Source: Providencia manganoxydans (GTDB lineage Bacteria; Pseudomonadota; Gammaproteobacteria; Enterobacterales; Enterobacteriaceae). Taken from it: a stretch of DNA of 64,000 bases. A model generated the notes under the pieces. The model was not told the DNA's origin and ran no database searches. It was given only the letters and a program-made list of their open reading frames with translations. The DNA lies in NCBI RefSeq assembly GCF_016618195.1, contig NZ_CP067099.1:1-64000 (forward strand), written 5' to 3'. The first letter of the stretch is position 1, and the number at the start of each line of letters is the position of its first letter. Positions 12,306-20,500 of the stretch are shown here, one piece after another. The position numbers were made by a program, and so were the translations under genes.

Positions 12306-12446
12306 TTAACGTTTCTTTTTACAGCCTTGTACTGCTTTGAAGCGCGGGTTAGCTTTACAAATCACATAAACTCGACCACGGCGGCGAACGACTTGGCAAT
12401 CAGGGTGGCGCTGTTTAGCTGTTTTTAACGAGCTCAGTACTTTCAT
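12306..12446 (-). CDS. rpmJ2: 50S ribosomal protein L36, type 2 (zinc-independent)
   Basis: This 46-codon gene translates to a basic protein starting [20 protein letters not shown] and ending [10 protein letters not shown], matching E. coli YkgO as I remember it. It replaces the zinc-binding RpmJ when zinc is scarce. The start has a good AGGAG ribosome-binding site within the end of rpmE2, and only 2 bases separate the two genes, so they are co-translated. A Zur-type box sits upstream of the pair. Confidence 0.96.
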   Translation of the reverse strand: MKVLSSLKTAKQRHPDCQVVRRRGRVYVICKANPRFKAVQGCKKKR

Positions 12447-12448
12447 GT

Positions 12449-12709
12449 TTATTTCTCCTCTTTTGACAAGAAGCGAGCAAAACGTTTCTGGAACTGCGCA
12501 GTCTTCCCTTCTTGTGAGATCATTTTTTGTTTACCGGTATAAAACGGATGTGATTGCGAAGACACATCCAAGGTGACATATGGAAAATGTTCACCTTCAA
12601 ATTCAATCGTTTTTTCCGTTTTAATCGTTGAGCCAACTTTAAAGTACGCATCAGCACTCGTGTCATGGAACACGACAGTGCGATATTGAGGATGGATCCC
12701 ATGTTTCAT
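12449..12709 (-). CDS. rpmE2: 50S ribosomal protein L31 type B (zinc-independent)
   Basis: This is the L31 paralogue that lacks the zinc-binding cysteines and substitutes for RpmE in zinc starvation, freeing zinc. The protein has no Cys at all. It shows [38 protein letters not shown] and [13 protein letters not shown], as in E. coli YkgM. The start could be either of two consecutive ATG codons (12712 or 12709); the second gives 86 residues. It forms an operon with rpmJ2. Confidence 0.95.
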   Translation of the reverse strand: MKHGIHPQYRTVVFHDTSADAYFKVGSTIKTEKTIEFEGEHFPYVTLDVSSQSHPFYTGKQKMISQEGKTAQFQKRFARFLSKEEK

Positions 12710-12728
12710 CATAATGCACCATTTGTTA

Positions 12729-12743
12729 TGTTATAATATAACA
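12729..12743. promoter_or_regulatory. Zur box upstream of rpmE2-rpmJ2
   Basis: The perfect palindrome TGTTATA-A-TATAACA equals the core of the Zur consensus (GAAATGTTATANTATAACATTTC, from memory). It lies about 20 bp upstream of the rpmE2 start, where Zur would block the promoter when zinc is sufficient. The context of zinc-free ribosomal paralogues makes the assignment strong. Confidence 0.85.
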
Positions 12744-13027
12744 ATATAAAATTTAAAATAACGATGCAACTGTTTTATGGGACATACCACACGGATATTT
12801 ATTAACTCTATATTTTTAATAGAAAAATAATATGTAAGACTATAACTAATTTTTAAATTAGGGATTAAAACCCGCCTCTTATTCACACTCCACAAATAAA
12901 TCTAAAAACACTAATTCAACCTGCTAAGAACTTTTGTATAATTAAGCAACTATATATTTAATATGCATTATTTATCAAATAGATATAGAATAATTGACGA
13001 TAAATAAATCTTTGAGGGGAAATCAAA
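12744..13027. other. AT-rich intergenic region between rpmE2 and nagK
   Basis: The stretch separates two divergent genes and is very AT-rich. It should carry both promoters. Apart from the Zur box at its left edge and the nagK ribosome-binding site (GAGGGGA, 13014-13020), I see no ordered element and no gene. Confidence 0.5.
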
Positions 13028-13939
13028 ATGTACTATGGCTTTGATATGGGCGGTACAAAAATTGAGCTCGCGGTATTTGATGAGTCACTGAACCCTATCT
13101 GGCAAAAGCGGGTTCCAACGCCAAAAGAGGATTATCAAGAACTGCTAAGCACCTTTCAGCGTCTTACAGAAGAGGCCGATACAAAATTTAGCTGTATTGG
13201 TAAAGTTGGAGTCGGCGTACCCGGTATCGTTAATCATCAAACAGGAACAGTTTTTACCACCAATGTTCCTGCGGCAAAATATAAACCACTGATCCCTGAT
13301 CTCGCTAACATGCTACAGCGCCCAGTAAAAGTAGAAAACGATGCAAACTGCTTTGCGCTTTCAGAAGCATGGGCAACAGATTTTCAACATTATCCAACCG
13401 TACTTGGACTCATTTTAGGTACTGGTGTTGGTGGCGGTTTTATTTCTCACGGTAAAGTTCTTTCTGGAAAAAATGGTATTGCGGGTGAAATTGGCCATAT
13501 GAATATCACCTTACAAGGCGCACAACATTTAGGCGATCGTGTGCCAGAAATCACCTGTGGCTGTGGAAAGAAGGCCTGTTTTGAAACTTATTTATCAGGC
13601 CCAGGCTTTGAACGTATCTATAGCGCTTTTAGTGAAGAAAAGCGTTCGGCAATTGAAATCATTCAGCTTTATCAACAAGGTGATATAACGGCTAAACAAC
13701 ATGTCGAGCGTTACATTGATTTATTAGGGATGTTTTTAGGGCAAATCATCACCGTGTTAGATCCTGATTTAGTCGTTCTTGGTGGTGGATTATCCCAATT
13801 TGAAGGAATTTACCAATTATTGCCAAATATCGTACCCAAATACTTATATGGCACCGCAACTGTTCCTGCCATAGAAAGAGCAAGGTATGGGGAATCAGGA
13901 GGCGCCAGAGGTGCTGCATGTTTAAATTTACGTGATTAA
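13028..13939 (+). CDS. nagK: N-acetyl-D-glucosamine kinase
   Basis: It phosphorylates GlcNAc released by murein recycling to GlcNAc-6-phosphate in the cytoplasm. The 303 residues equal the E. coli NagK length. Features are the ROK ATP-binding FDMGGTKIELAVFD at the start, GVGVPG near 62, ENDANCFALSEAW near 104, ILGTGVGGGF near 133, and the ROK zinc motif CGCGKKACFE near 178-187. The start has GAGGGGA 7 bases upstream. It stands alone here; in E. coli it neighbours cobB. Confidence 0.93.
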   Translation: MYYGFDMGGTKIELAVFDESLNPIWQKRVPTPKEDYQELLSTFQRLTEEADTKFSCIGKVGVGVPGIVNHQTGTVFTTNVPAAKYKPLIPDLANMLQRPVKVENDANCFALSEAWATDFQHYPTVLGLILGTGVGGGFISHGKVLSGKNGIAGEIGHMNITLQGAQHLGDRVPEITCGCGKKACFETYLSGPGFERIYSAFSEEKRSAIEIIQLYQQGDITAKQHVERYIDLLGMFLGQIITVLDPDLVVLGGGLSQFEGIYQLLPNIVPKYLYGTATVPAIERARYGESGGARGAACLNLRD

Positions 13940-13979
13940 TTAAATTAACATTATCAAAAAAAGCTTATCTTTTTAATAT

Positions 13980-14025
13980 CTATCTACATCATATAGCGAA
14001 ATATTTCCTTATATGATGTAGATAG
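13980..14025 (+). terminator. Long perfect hairpin downstream of nagK
   Basis: The arms CTATCTACATCATATA (13980-13995) and TATATGATGTAGATAG (14010-14025) form a perfect 16-bp stem with a 14-base loop. The loop itself contains the self-complementary GAAATATTTC. There is no clear U-run, so it may be a terminator, an mRNA-stabilising end or a cruciform. It lies 40 bp after the nagK stop. Confidence 0.45.
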
Positions 14026-14378
14026 TAATAATTTGAATTTATAGTAAATAACGGCTCAATCATTCATATCCCCTCTATATTTAACAATAGTCATCCGTAT
14101 TTTTCGGAGTTTTTTTAATCATACAATTTCAATGAGTTATAATGTTTTATTACATATTAGACCGCTGATTGATTATCTTTTTCTATGAATTAATGGCATG
14201 ATAAAACACTGTCTAATGAATTTTTATCAGTTATTGATAACGCAAGAAGCCATTGAGAAATAATTGATAAAAATCAGCCAGATAATAGAGACTAGTCCGA
14301 TATTGTTAATCATTAAAATAGATATGATGACAATAAAAGTAATAATAAAATACAACTCTAAATATAGAGAGAAAATTT
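14026..14378. other. Intergenic region upstream of the flotillin operon
   Basis: About 350 bp of AT-rich sequence lie between the nagK hairpin and the first gene of the flotillin operon. It must carry that operon's promoter; GAGAGAAAA at 14365-14373 is a plausible ribosome-binding site. No gene, repeat or clear operator was seen. Confidence 0.45.
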
Positions 14379-15020
14379 ATGAGTTTGTTTCTACAAAACT
14401 GCCTGACCTTCCCCGCCATTATTTTTAGCGGCTTATTTATCATTATGATGTTTTATTGGGTTTGTGCAGCTTTTGGTCTATTAGATATTGATTTATTTAG
14501 TGTTGATACCTCTGTTGATGGTGGAGGTTTTGATGCAACTGGCTTTGCAGGCTGGCTGACCAAACTTGGGCTTGCAGGCATTCCTATCACTATCATTTTG
14601 ACTTTATTCACATTATTTGGCTGGTTGCTGAGCTATTTTAGTGTGCATTGGTTTATCCGCTTCATCGATATCACCCTACTGCGCTACCTAGTGGGTTTCG
14701 TTGTATTATTAGTCGCGTCATTTATTTCAATTCACCTAACCGCTTGGTGTCTAAAACCTCTACGCGAAAAATTAGCAAAATCCAACCCACCCAAAAGCGC
14801 CCATCAATTAATGGGGAAATTAGCTACAGTACGCTCAGGCGAAGTCACCGAATATAAAGGGGAAGCCATTTTAGAAGATGGTGGAGCCGGGCTGATTTTA
14901 CAAATACGCGCTGCTGCAACTGAAAATCTAAAACGAGGTGACCGTGTGGTTATTATCAGCTATGACGCTGCATCACACAGCTATCTTGTTGTGACTGAAG
15001 AAGAATTTCGTAGTTTATAA
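14379..15020 (+). CDS. YqiJ/NfeD-like OB-fold membrane protein
   Basis: This 213-residue protein has an N-terminal hydrophobic segment (about 10-32), two or three more between about 65 and 130, and a soluble C-terminal OB-fold-like domain (about 140-213, LMGKLATVRSGEVTEYKGEA, RGDRVVIISYD). This is the short NfeD/YqiJ type, without the ClpP-like protease domain of long NfeD proteins. Such proteins are co-encoded with flotillins, as E. coli yqiJ-yqiK, and are thought to anchor or position them. It is the first gene of the four-gene operon reaching 23092. The symbol is left empty because similarity to E. coli YqiJ is architectural rather than close. Confidence 0.82.
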   Translation: MSLFLQNCLTFPAIIFSGLFIIMMFYWVCAAFGLLDIDLFSVDTSVDGGGFDATGFAGWLTKLGLAGIPITIILTLFTLFGWLLSYFSVHWFIRFIDITLLRYLVGFVVLLVASFISIHLTAWCLKPLREKLAKSNPPKSAHQLMGKLATVRSGEVTEYKGEAILEDGGAGLILQIRAAATENLKRGDRVVIISYDAASHSYLVVTEEEFRSL

Positions 15021-15024
15021 AATT

Positions 15025-15156
15025 TATACTCAAGGAGCTGTTAGTCGAAAAAAACATAAATTTCTAGAAGCATAGAAAAACAATGAGGCTGGCGCGAATG
15101 AGCGTAGTCACCATACCTCAGCGCAAGACGCTGTGACTTGCAGTATAACAAATATA
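15025..15156 (+). repeat. ERIC element (copy 3, degenerate), inside the flotillin operon
   Basis: It begins TATACTCAA and ends AACAAATATA, with an internal segment GCATAGAAAAACAATGAGGCT and GAGCGTAGTCA that align with the same parts of copy 1. At about 132 bp it is the most diverged of the four copies. It sits between the NfeD-like gene and the flotillin gene. Confidence 0.65.
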
Positions 15157-15206
15157 AATACCTTAAATAATCAACGACGATATACCTAAACCCACGGAGA
15201 GAAAAT

Positions 15207-17405
15207 ATGGAATTGGCTGATCTAATGCCCTTTTTAACCATTATTGGGGGCATAATTATAGTCATACTGGGCTTCTTTGGGCTATTCAAAGCCTTCTATA
15301 TCAAGGTCCCGCAAGGAACTGCGCTTATTGTCAACGACATGTCATCGCAGCCAAAAGTCCATTTTACAGGCGCCTTAGTTTATCCTGTCATCTACAAAAA
15401 AGAGTTCATGCGTATCTCTCTTTTGACCTTAGAGGTTGATCGCCGTGGTAAAGATGGCCTGATATGCCAAGACAATTTACGTGCAGACATTACTGTCGCC
15501 TTTTACCTACGCGTTAACGAAACCACTGAAGACGTTCTAAAAGTTGCAAAAGCGATTGGTGTCGATCGCGCATCTGACCACCAAGCCGTCAGCACGCTAT
15601 TTAGCGCTAAGTTCTCTGAAGCACTAAAAACCGTTGGTAAACAGTTTGAATTAGCCAAGCTATTTGAAGACCGACAAAACTTCCGTGATCGCATTGTTGA
15701 TGTTATTGGTAAAGATCTTAACGGTTATGCACTTGAAGACGTGGCAATTGATTATTTAGAACAAACACCAAAAGTCGCTCTTGATCCAAACAATATTTTC
15801 GACTCCGAAGGTATTCGTAAAATCACCGAAATTACAGCCATCCACAATATTGAAACTAACCAAAAAGAACGCGACCAAGAGTTAGCGATCCAGAAGAAAA
15901 ATGTGGAAACCCGCGAAGCAAGTTTAGCGCTTGAGCGACAACAAGCAGATGCAGAAGCACGCCAAAAACGTGAAATCGATAATATTCGTGCTCGCGAACA
16001 AGCGGAAACTCTTCGTGTACAAGAAGAAGAACGCCTCAAATCCGAACAAGCGCGTATTCAAACTCAACAAGAAATTGAAATCCGCGAAGAAAACCGGATG
16101 CGTGAAGTAGAGGTCGCTCAACAAAACCGTACACGTGCCGTTGCCATTGAAGAAGAACGCGTTAATCGTGCTCGTGATCTCGAAATTGTCGCCCGTGAAC
16201 GTGAAGTAGAACTACAACGCATTGAAAAAGAAAAAGCATTAGAAGAAGAACGCAAAAACATTTCCAATGTGATCCGTGAACGCGTCATTGTTGAGAAAAG
16301 CGTCGCTCAAGAAGAAGAGCGCATTAAAGAAGTTCGTGAAATTTCAGAAGCTGACCGCTTACGCCAAGTCACCGTGATCAACGCACAAGCGGAAGCTGAA
16401 GAGTCTTTAGTCCGCCAAGTGAAAAAAGCAGAAGCGGATGAAGCCAGTGCAAAACATAGAGCTGAAGAAATTAGCACTATGGCACAAGCTGAGCTAGAGG
16501 CATCGGCAAAACAAGCTGAAGCGAAAAAACGTTTAGCTGAAGGGGTGGAAGCCGAACATGCGGCATTAGGCCTTGCAGAGGCTCGTGTACGCCAAGCAAC
16601 CGCTGAAGCTGAAGAGAAAGAAGGCTTAGTACAAGCTAACATCACTGCTGAAAAATTGCTTGCAGAAGCGCGTGGTTTGAAAGAAAAAGGCTTAACTGAA
16701 GCACAGGTCATGGAAGCCAAGGCACTAGCCGAGCAACAACAAGGCTTTGCAGAAGCGAAAATTCTTGAAGAAAAATTGGCTGCTCAAGCACGTGGTGAAG
16801 AGCAACAAGCTAACGCCAAAGAAAAATTGGGTCTGGCTGATGCCAAAGTTCTTGAAGAAAAACTGGCAGCGCAAGCTCGTGGTGAAGGCCAGTTGGGTGC
16901 AGCACAAGCTGAAGTTATCCGCCAACGCTTGAAAGCAGAGGCAGACGGTCTAACTGACAAGTTTAAATCAATGGATCACCTCAGTGATACTGCTCGTGCG
17001 CATGAAGAATTCCGTATGCGTCTTGAAAAAGAGTTCGAACAATCCATGGCTTCTATTGATGCCAACAAAGAAATTGCCCGTGAACAAGCTGATGTTCTGG
17101 CAGCCGCATTAACCAAAACCAATATCGAAATTGTGGGTGGTGATGGCAGCTTCTTTAACACCTTCTCTAAAGCATTGAGCTTAGGTAAAGCTGTCGATGG
17201 TTTTATGGATAAAAGCAGCTTCGCAAAGGAAAGCGTGGAAAAGCTGATGAATCGTAAAACTGATCAAAAAATAGATATTGCATCATTGCTTAAAAACCCA
17301 GAAATTCAAGATTTGATCAATGGGTTTATGGCTGCGAAAGGTGCTGGACAGCAAGCAAAAGTTGTCACAGAAAAACCAAAAACACCAACTGATGATTTAT
17401 TTTAA
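15207..17405 (+). CDS. Flotillin family protein (YqiK-like, large)
   Basis: This SPFH-domain scaffold protein is expected to assemble large oligomers in membrane microdomains. The 732 residues have one N-terminal transmembrane helix (about 8-32), an SPFH/band-7 domain (about 35-215, with VPQGTALIVND and RADITVAFYLRV) and a very long charged Glu/Ala/Arg coiled coil (about 220-620). A C-terminal domain contains IEVVGG-like IEIVGGDGSFF near 640 and a Lys-rich tail. E. coli YqiK is about 553 residues, so this coiled coil is much longer. Tandem 29-residue repeats occur around 16670-16890. ATG 15207 follows GGAGAGAAA. It is preceded and followed in the operon by ERIC elements. Confidence 0.9.
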   Translation: MELADLMPFLTIIGGIIIVILGFFGLFKAFYIKVPQGTALIVNDMSSQPKVHFTGALVYPVIYKKEFMRISLLTLEVDRRGKDGLICQDNLRADITVAFYLRVNETTEDVLKVAKAIGVDRASDHQAVSTLFSAKFSEALKTVGKQFELAKLFEDRQNFRDRIVDVIGKDLNGYALEDVAIDYLEQTPKVALDPNNIFDSEGIRKITEITAIHNIETNQKERDQELAIQKKNVETREASLALERQQADAEARQKREIDNIRAREQAETLRVQEEERLKSEQARIQTQQEIEIREENRMREVEVAQQNRTRAVAIEEERVNRARDLEIVAREREVELQRIEKEKALEEERKNISNVIRERVIVEKSVAQEEERIKEVREISEADRLRQVTVINAQAEAEESLVRQVKKAEADEASAKHRAEEISTMAQAELEASAKQAEAKKRLAEGVEAEHAALGLAEARVRQATAEAEEKEGLVQANITAEKLLAEARGLKEKGLTEAQVMEAKALAEQQQGFAEAKILEEKLAAQARGEEQQANAKEKLGLADAKVLEEKLAAQARGEGQLGAAQAEVIRQRLKAEADGLTDKFKSMDHLSDTARAHEEFRMRLEKEFEQSMASIDANKEIAREQADVLAAALTKTNIEIVGGDGSFFNTFSKALSLGKAVDGFMDKSSFAKESVEKLMNRKTDQKIDIASLLKNPEIQDLINGFMAAKGAGQQAKVVTEKPKTPTDDLF
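16668..16886 (+). repeat. Internal 87-bp tandem repeats in the flotillin coding sequence
   Basis: Two clear units, encoding AKILEEKLAAQARGE (16755-16799) and AKVLEEKLAAQARGE (16842-16886), lie exactly 87 bp (29 codons) apart. A more diverged unit around AEKLLAEARG lies one period upstream. Third-base differences show the duplication is not recent. The repeats extend the coiled coil in a fixed register. Confidence 0.7.
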
Positions 17406-17415
17406 TTAAAGCATT

Positions 17416-17542
17416 TATACTCAAAATAATTCGAGATGCAGCTAGACGACCAGTAAGTACGTCACTAGGAGCCTACAAAAATAGGTAACTAGTACACATG
17501 TACCTAGTCAATAATGCTGCAACTTGAATTATAACGAATATA
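17416..17542 (+). repeat. ERIC element (copy 4), between flotillin and AAA+ genes
   Basis: This 127-bp copy begins TATACTCAAAATAATTCGAG and ends ACTTGAATTATAACGAATATA (3' segment 17522-17542), close to the ERIC consensus. It lies 10 bases after the flotillin stop and 37 bases before the AAA+ gene start. It would be transcribed as a large hairpin within the operon. Confidence 0.85.
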
Positions 17543-17579
17543 AGTATGCCTTTGTTATAGCCAAGGGAATCAGCGATAC

Positions 17580-20500
17580 ATGTCAATTCAGGATACGGAT
17601 CACGAACAGGAAATACTGGATAGTGCTGTTGCACAAGGTGGTGCTTATGAAATATTACGCAAGCGCCTTACCGAGCAAGGGCAACAGCTTCATCAAAAAG
17701 CCGCGCAGCTCAATGACAGTCGCTTGCAAGAGTTCGGCCAAAGTCAAATGGACATTATTGGTCGTATCCGTATTCGCACAGAAAATAACTGCCAAGCAAG
17801 AGATATTGTCCGTGTCGGTGATTGGTTGTTATTTGGCTATAACGTTTTCCTTGGCTTAAAACGAGAAACACATCTTGAAGATGTGTTTTCTTTGTATCGT
17901 TTGATTGATAATCAAGGCGACTTCGATGTTGAAGCCGTGCCTTATGAAGGCACCTTTCTCAGTGATACCCGCTTTGTTCAAGACTTCACCGAATTATATA
18001 CCTACTATAAGAATACCCAATTATTACAGCTGGTTGAACGTGATGGTAAGCTATTAGCTAGCTTCCAAATCGGTGATCGTATTAGCGACGTACGTGTGTT
18101 CCGTTGGTCTATTTCCAGTGATAAAAGTAAAATAGATTATATTGATAACCGCGGTGAACGCGATATTGCCCTTCCTCCTGCTTATGATTTTGAATGGGTT
18201 AAAACGACACGTGAAGACACGGTAAATGGTCGTTTTCCCCATATCAATATTTTAGATACCGTTTTTGTTGAAACTATCGGTGGCGATCTCACTATCAAGT
18301 GTGAAAATAATACCGAAGATGGATTGGGGATTTATCGTGAAGCAGTTCTCGATAAAAACCAATCACTTGATGATGCACAAATCGAGTATGCGCAAACAGG
18401 TAGTTTGATCCTCCTTAAAATCTTACCTTATCGAGAGGAAAGTTGGCGTTATTTGGTTTACAACACGCTCACTCAAACAGTTCAACGCATTGATGCCATT
18501 GGCCAAGCTTGTGTGCAATTACCTGAAGATCACGGCATTATTTTCCCCGGTGGCTATTATCTACAAAATGGTGAATATAAAACCTTCGACCAACCGATGG
18601 ATGGCATGCGTTTTCGTCGTCTCCGTCGTTCACCTAATGGTGAAGATGTCCTATATGTATTCTATTCACCAAATCAAGGCCGCATCGCCCTATTTAACTA
18701 CAACTTAATTGAGCGAAAACTGGCTATTCCGTTGATCGGCCATGGTTATGCCATGCTCGAAGATGGCAAGATGGTGCTATTTGAAGGTGAAGGTGACGAA
18801 GCAACTCGTGTTCATCCAATGCAAGTATGGCAAACACCTTTTTATACTGAGGAATTCGCGGATCAACAACCTGCTCGAGGCGGCTTTTTCGGCAAAATTG
18901 GTAATGCTGATTTGGTACGTGGTATCTCTGAAATATTGCATATCGCCAAAGAGATTGAAGGCAATCAAGTATCCGTTGCTCGCTATGAACAACTTAGCCA
19001 ACAACCCAAGAATCTATTAGATATCTATTACTGGTTCAATGATGAACAGTGTTTAGGTATTGGTAAATTACTCAAAGAAATCACACAAACCAGTGAGTTG
19101 GTGTTAGACGAATATGAAAAAGTAGAAAGTATTCGCCAACAATCTGCGAAATCAATGAGTGAAGCGATTAGCCGCCAAAAATCATTACTTTCACTAACTC
19201 TACCCGAGAGTTGGAATGATATTCAACAATTTGTTGATGGACTAAATGCACTCAGTGCACAACGCGGTCATCTTATTTCCTTACGCGAATTCCGTTATAT
19301 GGATTTGACCAAACTAGGTCAAATGGAAGAAGAGATCACTCAAACTCAGCAACAAGTTTCCCAAGCAACCGCGGCATTTCTTGCGAGTGATAAAGCACTA
19401 CAACCGTTTAAAACACAGTTAGCCGCCTTTGAAGAACAGATGGAAGGCGCACAAAATAGCGCTCAGCTCGACATTCCTATGAATGGAATGGAAACCATGT
19501 CTAACGATTTAGACATGCTATCAAATTTAATGGCATCACTAAAATTCGAGGATGTGACACAACAAACTCATATCATTGATGCTATTTCACAGATTTATGC
19601 GCAATTAAACCAGTCAAGAGCACGCTTACAACAAAAACGTAAATCACAAAGTAGCGTCGAAACGGTTGCCCAATTTGGCGCACAATTTCGCTTATTTAGC
19701 CAAGGCATCACTAATGCTTTATCACTTTCGACCGACCCTGAACGTTGTGATGACCAATTATCGCGGCTGTTAGTACAATTAGAAGAACTCGAAAGCCAAT
19801 TCAGCAACCATGATCAATTTCTCGATGACATTTTAGCCAAACGTGAAGAGCTATTAGAGACTTTTGAATCACATAAACAGGCACTACTGGATGACCGTCA
19901 ACGCCGTTCCCAAAACTTACAAACAGCAGCAGAACGGTTGTTAGAAAGCTTACAGCGCCGTACTTTACGCCTACAATCGCAAGATGAATTGAATGCTTTT
20001 TTTGCCTCAGATCCATTAGCAGCAAAAACTCGTGAAATCATTGAAAAATTAAGAGAAATCAATGATAACGTTAAAGCCGATGATATCGATGCTAAATTGA
20101 AAGCAGCGCGCGACCAAGCAATTCGTACATTACGCGATAAAACAGACATCTTTGAAGATGGTGGCAACATTATTAAATTGGGGCCTCGCCATCGCTTTAG
20201 CGTAAATACCCAAGAGCTAGACTTAACCATCCTGCCAAAAGAAAACCAGCTATGGTTATATCTGACCGGTACTGATTTCCAAGAGCCAATCGACAACCCA
20301 CAATTAGCAGATTTACAACCCTATTGGTCAGCCACATTAGAATCTGAGTCAGAAAGCGTTTACCGTGCAGAGTATTTGGCTTACTCAATCATTTATGCAG
20401 CCAGTAAACGTCAAGATGGCCTTGACTACAATATGCTGAAATCCGCATTATCCGTGCCTGAAAAACTGGATAAAATTGTGCGTGATTTTGCCGCTCCTCG

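Noticed and set aside
16307..16720. 137-codon open frame antisense to the flotillin gene
   Set aside because: It is a by-product of the Glu/Ala-rich coiled-coil codons; the product is a low-complexity Ser/Ala string with no ribosome-binding site.
9642..17542. CRISPR-like array from repeated elements
   Set aside because: The four repeats are scattered 127-bp ERIC palindromes with no regular spacers, and no cas gene is present.
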